Positions 8,835 to 16,873 of a stretch of 64,000 bases of DNA are shown piece after piece (the first letter of the stretch is position 1; each line of letters begins with the position of its first letter). A program made the translations under genes and the position numbers. The notes under the pieces are model-generated. The model ran no database searches, was not told the origin of the DNA, and saw nothing but the letters and a program-made list of their open reading frames with translations. This DNA is from an uncultured Eubacteriales bacterium (GTDB lineage Bacteria; Bacillota; Clostridia; Oscillospirales; Acutalibacteraceae): assembly GCA_900315255.1 (NCBI GenBank), contig OMYH01000001.1, positions 1-64,000 on the forward strand, given 5' to 3'.

Positions 8835-10139
8835 ATGAAAGCAAAAAAATTATTATCCGTTCTGATGAGTGCATTGCTGTTATGCTCTGCGGCCGTTGTT
8901 CCGGTAAGCGCGGCAGAAGTACCGGAGCGTTCGTCTATTGCAGCGGAAGCAAATGACAGCAAAGACGAAAACTCCGCCAAAGGCACGTTCTTCTTAGATC
9001 TCGGAGATAGCTGGTCGTCTGACGACAGAATCAGCTTCTATGTCTGGGCAAAGACAGACAAAAACGAAACACGCTATCTCTATAAAGGCGAGTGGTCGGA
9101 GGTTAATCCTTGGGGTTCAAAAAAGACAGTCGGCACACCCGTTGAGGGAAAAGAGGGTGTTGTTGAATCTCCGGAGATCGAATTCGTTGACGGCTGGGAT
9201 TACGGTGTCATTTTCTATGATATGGACACGGGCGAGCAGTCGATTAATTCTCTTGCCATTACAAAAGGCAGCATAGGCAAGACGATATATTTGTTCGAAG
9301 ATCCGCTCAACGAGCCGCAGGACGGTCCGAAGGATTATTACGCGTCGTTCGACAAGCCCGATACGAACACACCCGACATACCTGTAACAGACCCTGACGA
9401 TACAACCGATAGACCCGTCAGACCCGACACACCCGATAAACCTGCAAAGCCGCATGATTTTGCGATAGGCGACGCAGACGGCGACGGCAAGATCTCCGCA
9501 AAGGACAGTATGTCTATCCAGCGTTACGCAGTAAATCTCAAAAAGCTCGATGATAATCAGCTTAAAGCCGCAGACGTTGACGGAGACGGCAAGGTCACGA
9601 ATAAAGACGCTATAATTATTCTCAGATACACGATCAATATAGATGTGGATTATCCTGTGGGTATGGTGACTTATTATTTCATGGCTCCCGACAGCTTTTT
9701 TGAGAAGAATGATAAGGTCGGCTGTTATTACTGGCAGCCTGAAGAGCCTGCTCCTTGGCCGGGGCTTGAAATGACACATGCACCCGAGGTCGGAAAGAAT
9801 GTTTTTAAATGCACCGTTCCGTATATGGATAAAACCGGCACGATAATCTTCAATGACTATGTAGACCCGGGCAACCCTTCAGATCAATACACTCACCAGA
9901 CTGTAAATATCAACACCGAGGGTTATATCAAGGAAGTTGACGAAAGCGAGATCTACGACTCTCTTGACAATTTCTACGGCATGATCTATGTTTGCAAACA
10001 ACCTTATATATATACAACTGCCGAATTTCCGGGTGTCTATCTCGAACAAGGCGAGTGGTTCTCCATTGATCCCGAGGATTATAATTACTACAAGAACTAC
10101 AAGGATTATTATGGCACATACGGTTTGAACGGAGAATAA
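8835..10139 (+). CDS. Secreted dockerin protein with CBM26-like starch-binding module
   Basis: 434 residues. Signal peptide about 1-27 (MKAKKLLSVLMSALLLCSAA onward, cleavage near VSA-A). Residues about 50-155 form a beta-rich domain of unknown family; a Pro/Thr/Asp linker follows; residues about 212-272 are a full type I dockerin (GDADGDGKISAKDSMSIQRY and ADVDGDGKVTNKDAIIILRY). Residues about 278-355 resemble CBM25/26 starch-binding modules (VGCYYWQPEEPAPWPGLEM, then TIIFNDY and QYTHQTVNI). The last 80 residues are Tyr-rich and unassigned. No catalytic glycosidase domain is visible, so the protein probably helps an extracellular complex hold starch. Ruminococcus bromii-type amylosomes use similar dockerin/CBM proteins; the parallel is inference. 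Confidence 0.85.
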   Translation: MKAKKLLSVLMSALLLCSAAVVPVSAAEVPERSSIAAEANDSKDENSAKGTFFLDLGDSWSSDDRISFYVWAKTDKNETRYLYKGEWSEVNPWGSKKTVGTPVEGKEGVVESPEIEFVDGWDYGVIFYDMDTGEQSINSLAITKGSIGKTIYLFEDPLNEPQDGPKDYYASFDKPDTNTPDIPVTDPDDTTDRPVRPDTPDKPAKPHDFAIGDADGDGKISAKDSMSIQRYAVNLKKLDDNQLKAADVDGDGKVTNKDAIIILRYTINIDVDYPVGMVTYYFMAPDSFFEKNDKVGCYYWQPEEPAPWPGLEMTHAPEVGKNVFKCTVPYMDKTGTIIFNDYVDPGNPSDQYTHQTVNINTEGYIKEVDESEIYDSLDNFYGMIYVCKQPYIYTTAEFPGVYLEQGEWFSIDPEDYNYYKNYKDYYGTYGLNGE

Positions 10140-10215
10140 GCATTACTCAAATGGTATTGTATGCAGACGTTGGCTATCTGATAGTCAAGATGTGATAATT
10201 TGATAAGAACAGGGG

Positions 10216-10256
10216 CTGACCGCAGTAATCTTTGCTGCGGTCAGTTTCCTTTTTTG
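10216..10256 (+). terminator. Terminator of the dockerin/CBM gene
   Basis: CTGACCGCAG and CTGCGGTCAG arms followed by TTTCCTTTTTT. Confidence 0.85.
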
Positions 10257-10322
10257 TGATATTGTCAGGTTTATTGTTGCACTCTGCACAACGATTATAT
10301 TAAATTTTCGTCACAATAACGA

Positions 10323-10358
10323 TTGACAAATTTGCACGCTTAGTGTAGAATTACACTA
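10323..10358 (+). promoter_or_regulatory. Promoter with perfect dyad operator over the -10
   Basis: -35 TTGACA (10323-10328), 17-bp spacer, -10 TAGAAT (10346-10351). A perfect inverted repeat, TAGTGTA (10341-10347), GAAT, TACACTA (10352-10358), covers the -10 box, where a bound repressor would block RNA polymerase. The XRE regulator encoded in the same unit (11101-11550) is the obvious candidate to bind it. Confidence 0.7.
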
Positions 10359-10438
10359 TAGTAGTTATTGTTCGTTTTGCACAGTCTTTGATATGATGAA
10401 AGGGTGTTTGTGATGAGATCAAAGGAGTACCGATACAG

Positions 10439-10750
10439 ATGGCAAGATTGATCGTAATCAGTATTCTGCTGATTGTAACGGCAGTGTTATGCGTTGTATA
10501 TCGCAGAAGTAAAAAGCGAATGCTTGTCTGTTCGTTTATGCCCGCTCTCGTTATAACTGCTCTGGCATTCGGACATTCCTTCACGGCAGGACTTGACACA
10601 GCGTTAACAGATATACTTGTAATGGGATTAGGCGGTCCGTTTCCGCTTTTCCCCTCGTGCTTTGCTTTTCAGATAATGCTGTTACGCTATATTTACAAAG
10701 AAAAGAAAGCGGCAGTTCGGGAAACGGAAACAAAAACAGACGCAGATTGA
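10439..10750 (+). CDS. Small membrane protein, unknown function
   Basis: 103 residues with AAGGAG upstream. It has a hydrophobic N-terminal segment (residues about 2-21), a short basic loop, a second segment (about 28-46), a third around 60-86 (ILVMGLGGPFPLFPSCFAFQ) and a charged C-terminal tail, giving three predicted membrane segments. First gene of an apparent operon with another small membrane protein, an XRE regulator and a DUF2339-type protein. No family recognised. Confidence 0.7.
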   Translation: MARLIVISILLIVTAVLCVVYRRSKKRMLVCSFMPALVITALAFGHSFTAGLDTALTDILVMGLGGPFPLFPSCFAFQIMLLRYIYKEKKAAVRETETKTDAD

Positions 10751-10779
10751 AGATCAATTATAAGAAGGGGCGTTCAGCT

Positions 10780-11088
10780 ATGTCACTATTGACAATATTT
10801 TTAGCAGTATTACTAACTGTTCTTACGATCGCATTTTCCGATTATCCGAAGAAGCTGTTGGACATCATACCTGGTATAATCGTTTTAGATGCGATTGTGT
10901 CATTGCTGATCGGGGGCGGTTTGTTTTGGTTTATTATGTTCTATTTCGTGTATTACTATACGCTCAAAGTCCCTCTGCTGCCTGTATTCCTTGTTATCCA
11001 CATAATAATTTACGTTTTCAAAAATAAGAAAAAAGCCGTCGGGGAAGAAGAGGAAAACGAAATCGCAGAGTACCCCGGAGAAAGTTAG
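10780..11088 (+). CDS. Small membrane protein, unknown function
   Basis: 102 residues from ATG 10780, preceded by AGAAGGGG. The frame is open further upstream, but that part overlaps the previous gene and has no ribosome binding site. Three hydrophobic stretches (about residues 2-20, 28-53 and 60-80) and an acidic tail (GEEEENEIAEYPGES). Similar size and topology to the preceding gene, so the pair may act together in the membrane. No family recognised. Confidence 0.7.
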   Translation: MSLLTIFLAVLLTVLTIAFSDYPKKLLDIIPGIIVLDAIVSLLIGGGLFWFIMFYFVYYYTLKVPLLPVFLVIHIIIYVFKNKKKAVGEEEENEIAEYPGES

Positions 11089-11100
11089 GTGAGAAACAGA

Positions 11101-11550
11101 ATGGATAGAGATGAATTCATAAAAATATGCAACTCAAAGCTGAAGCTTGTGCGTACCGAGTTTTCATTCAGTCAGGATAAAATGGCTGTCATGCTCGGCA
11201 TATCAAAAAAGACGCTGGTCGAAATAGAAAAAGGCAGAACGTCATTGGGCTGGTCGGGCAGCGTGGTGCTTTGCACGGTGTTTATCGAAAGTCAGATCCT
11301 CAGAGATGCTTTTCCCGAGAATACGCTTGATATGATCCATGTAATAGCCTTTGAAAACAGCGAGCCGGAATATCACCGCGCCAACGCTCACAGAATATGG
11401 TGGCAGACGATAATGCAGAATGATAATTATATTCTTGAACAGAACATAGTTTCACAGCATTACAGGTTGATAAACAAAAATCTTGAAGTCATTGCGTCGT
11501 CGTTCAATATGGACGATCTCAAAGCTATGATGAACACGAAAGGAGAGTAG
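11101..11550 (+). CDS. XRE-family (Cro/CI-type HTH) transcriptional regulator
   Basis: 149 residues from ATG 11101 (AGGTGAG seven bases upstream; GTG 11089 overlaps that site). The N-terminal 65 residues form an HTH_3 domain: LKLVRTEFSFSQDKMAVMLG then ISKKTLVEIEKGRTSLGW. The C-terminal 80 residues carry no recognised ligand domain and are Trp- and His-containing. It sits between membrane-protein genes, so it probably regulates this operon through the dyad at 10341-10358. Only 2 bp separate it from the downstream DUF2339-type gene. Confidence 0.85.
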   Translation: MDRDEFIKICNSKLKLVRTEFSFSQDKMAVMLGISKKTLVEIEKGRTSLGWSGSVVLCTVFIESQILRDAFPENTLDMIHVIAFENSEPEYHRANAHRIWWQTIMQNDNYILEQNIVSQHYRLINKNLEVIASSFNMDDLKAMMNTKGE

Positions 11551-11552
11551 TT

Positions 11553-14500
11553 ATGGGCTTTTTTGTATTTATTTGTATTATAGCTATAGTTATTCTTGTG
11601 ATAAACTTTGAGTCGCTTAAAAAGGAGAACACCGAGCTTGCAATAAAATTGAACCGCCTTGAAGCCCGGTACCAGGACGTTGTCGGCAAGGCCTATTATA
11701 ACTACCTGCAGATCAAGGGCATAAATCAAAAGCTCGGTCTGAACGAAGACGAAAACCGCAGGGTCGGCGAATCTGTCCGAACGAATGTCGTTACAGGCAG
11801 TGGCAGCCTGTCGCAGAGATTATCGCATATAGCTCCCGTGAACGAACACCCCGCTCCCACATCTCCCGTACATAACGTACCCCATACGGCGGCGAGAACG
11901 GCGAGAGCACCGAGAACACCTCTGTCCGACAGACTGGCAGGCATAGAGCCTGTTGTAAATAAGCCTGTTAATACCGCTGTACACTCCACCCATGTAACAT
12001 CGGCAAGAACCGATACTACGGTAAATACACCTGCCGCACCTGTACAGAATAACCCCGTATCGCCCGTAAATACGGAAACAGCGGCTGATACATTAACCGA
12101 TACACCTGTACAGAATAACCCCGTATCGCCCGTTAAAGCGGAAACAGCGGCTGATACATTAACCGATACATCTGTACAGAATAACCCCGTATCGCCCGTA
12201 AATACGGAAACAGCGGCTGATACATCAATCAATACGTCTGTACAGAATGCTCGTTTGAATCAAATGCCGTATACTCAGCCTGTCAATAATCGGATCAACA
12301 TCAATCCTTATGCGCAAGCTCAGTCTGAAAATGCGGCTTATCATCGGAGCGCGCCCGTTCCGAAGCCGACATTCAGACCCAAAGCCGCTAAAAAGTCAGA
12401 GCCTATGTCTGTTGAAAGCTGGCTCGGCACACGCCTGTTCAATATAGTAGCTTCGGTTCTGATATTTATCGGACTTATACTTTTCTGTATGCTCGGCTAT
12501 GAGTATATAACGGACGGCATGAAGATAGCCGCCATGCATATCGTCAGCCTCGCCTTTATCGGTATCGGCGGATACCTCACAAAGAAGAACCGCTCGGTGT
12601 TCTCTCTCGGACTCACGGGCTGCGGCGTGGGAGCGTCTTTCATTTCCATACTGCTCACACACGTTTATTTCCACGCTATAAATGATATAACGGCATTCTC
12701 GCTTCTTTTCGTCTGGATAATCCTCGCATTGTTCTTATCCAAAAAGCTCGATTCGCTCATGCTCAGCATTACGGCTCACATCGGCATGGCAATATCGGTG
12801 TGCTTTGCGTTTGCAATGGGCTTCTCGGCAGACAGGATCATTCTTCCGATAATATATCAGATGGCGTCTATCGCAGTTATCATAATCGGCAACATAATCT
12901 GCTGCAAAAAGACATACCGATTCGGACTGTTCATGTCTATGGGACTGCTCGTGTATTCCTCGGGTGTTATCACATCTGTATTGGGAAAATCGGGTATTGT
13001 TCCTTTTGAAGTATCGTCTGCCTTGGCGATCGCAGTGTATGCCGCTCAATTTGTCGCTTTGTCGTTTGTATCGTACCTTATTGCGGTATCCTGCAACAGG
13101 TTATTGACCGAAGAAAAGAATAAATATATATATCTGCCGTATTTTATCCACAATACAAACAAGGTGCTGTGGAGCGCAGGCGTTATCGAAACAGTCGGCA
13201 GTGTGGTATATATCTTATGCAGAGCGTCGTTCGGGATCACAACCTTGGTTTATCCTTCGATAGCTGTCTGCATAGCGACTGTGTGTCATCTGCTTGTGAC
13301 GCTGTTCATGAGCGAAAAGCTCGGCTTCAGCGAGAAGCTGACTAAGATATCAATGTATTTTATCTCGTGCTTTGTGACGGTGTCGCTCTTTATCCAGGCA
13401 ACTCAGAGAACCACGCTTCACGGAATGCCCCTGCTGTTTATCTATACGGGTCTTGTAATGCTGATCAGAAGATATACAAGAAACAAGAAACTCAATCACC
13501 TTATCTCCGCCTTGATAGCGGCAGAAATGCTCTATGTGGCATTCTACGGCTACAGCACGCTCGGCAATGTAGTGATAAGCCTGCTGTATCTTGCCATGCT
13601 CGGCTTCATGGTGCTGCTGCACTGGTTCGGGCAGACAGGCGAGAGCAGACAAAAACGCTTCTCGCTGTTCAAGCTGGCTGAATTCCTGTGGGTTTGCCTG
13701 TCTATTATACCGATCAATGTAAGCGAGTTCAGCGACATTTCGCTGCCGCTGATAATCTCGGAGTTCTCTCTTGTGGCAATTATAGCGTATCTGACAAGAT
13801 ATGATGAAGGAAACGATACAACGCTCTGGGCTGTGGTGAAGATCGAAGCGTTCGCTTCAATACTTGCAGTCTGTGTGACGCTTAGCTGCGCAGGCAGCGG
13901 CTTGCTCGGAGATAATCTTGCGATAAGGATAGTTTATTTTCTGATGACGGTATCGTTATTTGTAGTATACTGCTATGACTTTGCGACAAGCAGTCAGACG
14001 GCGATGCAGATGCTTTCATCGGTATTGGCAGCAGCATATATTTCGGCATTTTGTATCGGCTACGGCGATAAATTTGCGATCGCAAGTGTTTACAGAGATA
14101 TACTTTTCTGTATGCCGTTCTTCTTTATCACGGCAGTGGGGGCATTCGTGATATATATGATCAATAAGAATACAATGCTAAGCCGTGCGCTGCTCATACC
14201 TCTTGGCATAGATATGCTGTATATGCTCACAAACGGCTATTCGCAGCTGCGCAATGCGTCACAGGATGCGGGCGGTATGATACCGTTTGATATAGGATTT
14301 ATAGGTGTTTTGCATTTTATTATCGTTACGGTAATGATCGTGCTGCTGTGGAGAACGCAGCCCGAGAAGGAAAGGCAGCATAATTTCATTACTATGCTCA
14401 AAGCAACGCTGTACTTCTGGTCTATGCTTGCAGTCAGTGTGATAACAGCGGTACTCAGCGCCGATCTGAACGCAGGCTCGGGTTATCCGTGGTCGTTCTC

Positions 14501-15164
14501 GATAATATTTGTGATCATAATTAATCTTGCAGCGATAAAGCTCGGCTGCGGCAAAAACAGATCGGCAGAGAACGGCGAGCCGACATACAGCGGTCTTGAA
14601 CTGATCATCTACACGACCGCAAGCATTGTACTGTATATATCAATGATCTTTATTGCGATAAGGATCAAGACGGTCTACACGGGGATCGACTATTCTCACC
14701 TTGAATATTCGATACGGTTTGCGCAGATAGTAACCGCTTTGGGATTATTCTATCTGCTGTCGAAGGAGTTCCTCAGATCGACGAGTCCGGTATCTCATTT
14801 AGCGGTATGCTTTACGGCGACATTGTTTGTCAATGCAGTGTGCAGAGGCTTGCCGATGTTTGAGGGCGTGATGTATGTTTACAGTATTGCGTCGATGGTA
14901 GTAGCGCTTGTATGTATCATAGCGGGCTTTGTATCAAAATCAAAGGGCATGAGAATGTACGGACTGATCCTCATCATGCTGTGTGTGCTGAAGCTTGTGA
15001 CAATAGACATCAGCAGCGAAAACAGCCTATCCAGAGTGCTTGCTTTTGTAGTGGGCGGCATAGTATGCTTCATTATCAGCGGTATATATAATTTTGTTGA
15101 GAGAAAAATTAAGGCGCAGACAGAGATCGGCGAGAGTGTTGAAGTAACTCGGAGCGCAGATTAA
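11553..15164 (+). CDS. Large polytopic membrane protein, DUF2339 type
   Basis: 1203 residues with AAAGGAG eight bases before ATG. Residues 1-20 form an N-terminal membrane segment followed by a coiled-coil-like stretch (ESLKKENTELAIKLNRLEAR). Residues about 60-280 are a Pro/Thr/Asn-rich region with three tandem 22-residue repeats. From about residue 290 a DUF2339-like region begins (VESWLGTRLFNIVASVLIFI), giving more than twenty hydrophobic segments to the C terminus. The short cytosolic tail ends EVTRSAD. DUF2339 proteins are predicted membrane proteins with no proven function. Last gene of the XRE operon, which suggests a membrane-linked role under XRE control. Confidence 0.85.
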   Translation: MGFFVFICIIAIVILVINFESLKKENTELAIKLNRLEARYQDVVGKAYYNYLQIKGINQKLGLNEDENRRVGESVRTNVVTGSGSLSQRLSHIAPVNEHPAPTSPVHNVPHTAARTARAPRTPLSDRLAGIEPVVNKPVNTAVHSTHVTSARTDTTVNTPAAPVQNNPVSPVNTETAADTLTDTPVQNNPVSPVKAETAADTLTDTSVQNNPVSPVNTETAADTSINTSVQNARLNQMPYTQPVNNRININPYAQAQSENAAYHRSAPVPKPTFRPKAAKKSEPMSVESWLGTRLFNIVASVLIFIGLILFCMLGYEYITDGMKIAAMHIVSLAFIGIGGYLTKKNRSVFSLGLTGCGVGASFISILLTHVYFHAINDITAFSLLFVWIILALFLSKKLDSLMLSITAHIGMAISVCFAFAMGFSADRIILPIIYQMASIAVIIIGNIICCKKTYRFGLFMSMGLLVYSSGVITSVLGKSGIVPFEVSSALAIAVYAAQFVALSFVSYLIAVSCNRLLTEEKNKYIYLPYFIHNTNKVLWSAGVIETVGSVVYILCRASFGITTLVYPSIAVCIATVCHLLVTLFMSEKLGFSEKLTKISMYFISCFVTVSLFIQATQRTTLHGMPLLFIYTGLVMLIRRYTRNKKLNHLISALIAAEMLYVAFYGYSTLGNVVISLLYLAMLGFMVLLHWFGQTGESRQKRFSLFKLAEFLWVCLSIIPINVSEFSDISLPLIISEFSLVAIIAYLTRYDEGNDTTLWAVVKIEAFASILAVCVTLSCAGSGLLGDNLAIRIVYFLMTVSLFVVYCYDFATSSQTAMQMLSSVLAAAYISAFCIGYGDKFAIASVYRDILFCMPFFFITAVGAFVIYMINKNTMLSRALLIPLGIDMLYMLTNGYSQLRNASQDAGGMIPFDIGFIGVLHFIIVTVMIVLLWRTQPEKERQHNFITMLKATLYFWSMLAVSVITAVLSADLNAGSGYPWSFSIIFVIIINLAAIKLGCGKNRSAENGEPTYSGLELIIYTTASIVLYISMIFIAIRIKTVYTGIDYSHLEYSIRFAQIVTALGLFYLLSKEFLRSTSPVSHLAVCFTATLFVNAVCRGLPMFEGVMYVYSIASMVVALVCIIAGFVSKSKGMRMYGLILIMLCVLKLVTIDISSENSLSRVLAFVVGGIVCFIISGIYNFVERKIKAQTEIGESVEVTRSAD
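12041..12238 (+). repeat. Three tandem 66-bp units inside the DUF2339 gene
   Basis: Units start at 12041, 12107 and 12173, each beginning TGTACAGAAT and differing at a few bases. They encode 22-residue repeats of the type VQNNPVSPVNTETAADTLTD. A fourth unit has only its first ten bases. The period is a multiple of three, so copy number can change without breaking the frame. Confidence 0.9.
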
Positions 15165-15232
15165 CGGGATCAGCGATAGATTCGCACCTTTGACAGTGCC
15201 GTATCTTGTCAATTCCTGAAAATATTTATTCG

Positions 15233-15268
15233 GAAGTTGCATAGTTGTATGCAACTTCTGTTCTTTTT
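15233..15268 (+). terminator. Terminator of the XRE/DUF2339 operon
   Basis: GAAGTTGCAT and ATGCAACTTC arms followed by TGTTCTTTTT. Confidence 0.8.
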
Positions 15269-15284
15269 AGGGGGAATAGTGAAG

Positions 15285-15498
15285 GGCGGGCACACGCCCG
15301 TCGGTATTTCCGTCATGCTTTATTTGATGCGAGATTCTTCTCCGCGCAGAAGCTTTACTTCGGGTAACGACTTAGTAAAGTGGCGGGCACACGCCCGTCG
15401 GTATTTCCGTCATGCTTTATTTGATGCGAGATTCTTTTCCGCGCAGAAGCTTTACTTCGGGTAACGACTTAGTAAAGTGGCGGGCACACGCCCGTCGG
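15285..15498 (+). repeat. Palindromic repeat family, two 97-bp tandem units plus a partial
   Basis: Units start at 15285, 15382 and 15479 (the last about 20 bp long). Each begins with the palindrome GGCGGGCACACGCCCG, then TCGGTATTTCCGTC, a spacer ending in CCGCGCAGAAGCTTTACTTC. The two full units are nearly identical. The same sequence family occurs at 16166-16300 (in a gene), 16555-16795 (opposite strand) and 18425-18515 (in a gene). Confidence 0.9.
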
Positions 15499-15574
15499 GG
15501 ACGGCTCCCGGCTGCAGGTATTATGCAGGCAAATACCGCAAAATCAGTTTCGGCAATTAAAAGGAGGTTACGAA

Positions 15575-16489
15575 ATGAGCGAGTTTGACGGCGGATTCAT
15601 ATCGCTATGGAGAAAAATCAACGAATGGGAATGGTACGAGGATGACTCAGTATTCAAAATCTACATCGGACTGATCTGTCTTGCCAATTATAAAGACGGA
15701 CAGTGGAAGGGGATTCCGATAAAAAGAGGCAGCTTTGTCACAAGTACAGAAAAGCTATGCAATTATTTCCGCAAAAATAAAAACACGGTGTTAAGATGTC
15801 TTAAGTGTCTGTCGGATACAGGAGAGATCCGCAACGAAGTAGTACCGAATAAGTATCGCGTCATAACGATAGTGAATTATGACAAATATCAGTCGGTTGT
15901 TCAAAATTTGAACAACACAAGGGATAACCAAAAGGGCAACAGAAAGGGTAACGACCGGAACAACAGTCAGAACAAGAACAGGGATACAACGAATAAAGAA
16001 ATAAGGTGTGTGTGCCATAAAGGCACACACACACCGGAGAAGGGAAAAATTTCGGCTCTGCCGTCGGTTACGCCCTCGGGGGACGCACCGACGGGCGAGC
16101 ACAGTGAGATATTGAATATGTCGGATGCGAGCGGTGAAGCAAGTATGGCGACGAAGCGTGAAGGTGTAATGTCAGCGGGCGCACGCCCGCAGGCAAATTC
16201 CGCCCAACATTATCAGGAGCAGGATTCCTCGCCGCATAGAAGCAGTGATGTGAATCCGACCGTAATGTCGGCGGGCACACGCCCGCAGGCAGATGATAAA
16301 GGCGAAACACCGGCGGTGACTAAAGATCTTACACAGAGAGAGTGGCGAGTCTATTGTGAGCTGAAAGGGCATAACGAGTTCGAAGCGGCAGATTTCTGGA
16401 TTAAGCAGAAGGGCATATTCGACGAGATTCAGAAACGCAAGGTGAGGGGATTCCTGAAAGCTCATGGGGAACGGACGGAGGGAGGTTGA
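15575..16489 (+). CDS. Phage-type replisome organizer-like protein with in-frame palindromic repeats
   Basis: 304 residues with AAAAGGAGG seven bases before ATG. Residues 1-115 resemble the winged-helix N-terminal domain of phage or plasmid replication proteins (GFISLWRKINEWEWYEDDSV, IPIKRGSFVTS, ITIVNYDKYQS). Residues 115-265 are low complexity and include two palindromic-element segments (VMSAGARPQ and VMSAGTRPQ, 32 residues apart). The last 40 residues (REWRVYCELKGHNEFEAADF onward) look like a folded tail. No other phage genes are adjacent, so it is an orphan or a domesticated remnant. It lies between palindromic repeat arrays. Confidence 0.65.
   Translation: MSEFDGGFISLWRKINEWEWYEDDSVFKIYIGLICLANYKDGQWKGIPIKRGSFVTSTEKLCNYFRKNKNTVLRCLKCLSDTGEIRNEVVPNKYRVITIVNYDKYQSVVQNLNNTRDNQKGNRKGNDRNNSQNKNRDTTNKEIRCVCHKGTHTPEKGKISALPSVTPSGDAPTGEHSEILNMSDASGEASMATKREGVMSAGARPQANSAQHYQEQDSSPHRSSDVNPTVMSAGTRPQADDKGETPAVTKDLTQREWRVYCELKGHNEFEAADFWIKQKGIFDEIQKRKVRGFLKAHGERTEGG
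16166..16300 (+). repeat. Palindromic repeat copies in frame inside the 15575-16489 gene
   Basis: Two copies start at 16166 and 16262, 96 bp (32 codons) apart. Both read GTAATGTC then a GCGGGC...GCCCGC palindrome and AGGCA. The first continues into AAATTCCGCC and a CCGCATAGAAG tail matching the intergenic family. The period is 96 bp here but 97 and 104 bp in non-coding copies, as expected if frame was kept. Confidence 0.8.
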
Positions 16490-16540
16490 TTCAATGTGCA
16501 ATGTACATTGCGTAATGCGGAGTTGGAATTATAAATCATT
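16484..16540 (+). repeat. Second dispersed repeat family (TTGATTCAATGTGCAATG)
   Basis: The block TTGATTCAATGTGCAATGT...TGCGTAATGCGGA overlaps the stop codon of the preceding gene. The same block, also overlapping a TGA stop, follows mcsB at 49263. Confidence 0.7.
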
Positions 16541-16795
16541 GTCGTTAACAATAAAGCTGGACGGAATTTGCCCGCCGCCGTGCGCCGACCCCCTTCATGA
16601 TTGTCAATAAGAAATAAAGCTGATGCGCGGAAAGGTCTATTGTTAACAACAGAGTATGACGGAAATACCGACGGGCGTTTGCCCGCCGCCGACCCCCTTC
16701 ATGATTGTCAATAAGAAATAAAGCTGATGCGCGGAAAAGTCTATAGTTAACAATAAAGTCGGACGGAACTCGCCTGTCGCCGTGCGGCGACCACA
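16541..16795 (-). repeat. Palindromic repeat array, reverse orientation (104-bp units)
   Basis: This fills the 380-bp gap before the next gene. Read on the minus strand it carries GGCGGGCAAACGCCCGTCGG, TATTTCCGTC, TTGTTAACAATAGAC, CCGCGCATCAGCTTTATTTC and GACAATCATGAAGGGGGTCG in order. The GACCCCCTTC block recurs at 16587 and 16691, a 104-bp period. It belongs to the same family as 15285-15498. Confidence 0.85.
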
Positions 16796-16803
16796 AAAAA
16801 TAG

Positions 16804-16832
16804 TTGATGTTTTTCGGACAATATGATAGAAT
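16804..16832 (+). promoter_or_regulatory. Promoter of the 16874 lipoprotein gene
   Basis: -35 TTGATG (16804-16809), 17-bp spacer, -10 TAGAAT (16827-16832). It begins right after the end of the repeat array. Confidence 0.6.
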
Positions 16833-16873
16833 AAAAAATAAGAGAATATAATTCTCGGGAAAGGGAGATCGTT

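Noticed and set aside
11726-12232. Minus-strand 168-codon ORF with repeats opposite the DUF2339 gene
   Set aside because: It is a shadow of the tandem 66-bp units; the plus frame continues on both sides as a long membrane protein.
15237-15464. Plus-strand 75-codon ORF in the intergenic repeat
   Set aside because: It is made only of the 97-bp palindromic units and starts inside a terminator hairpin; no ribosome binding site.
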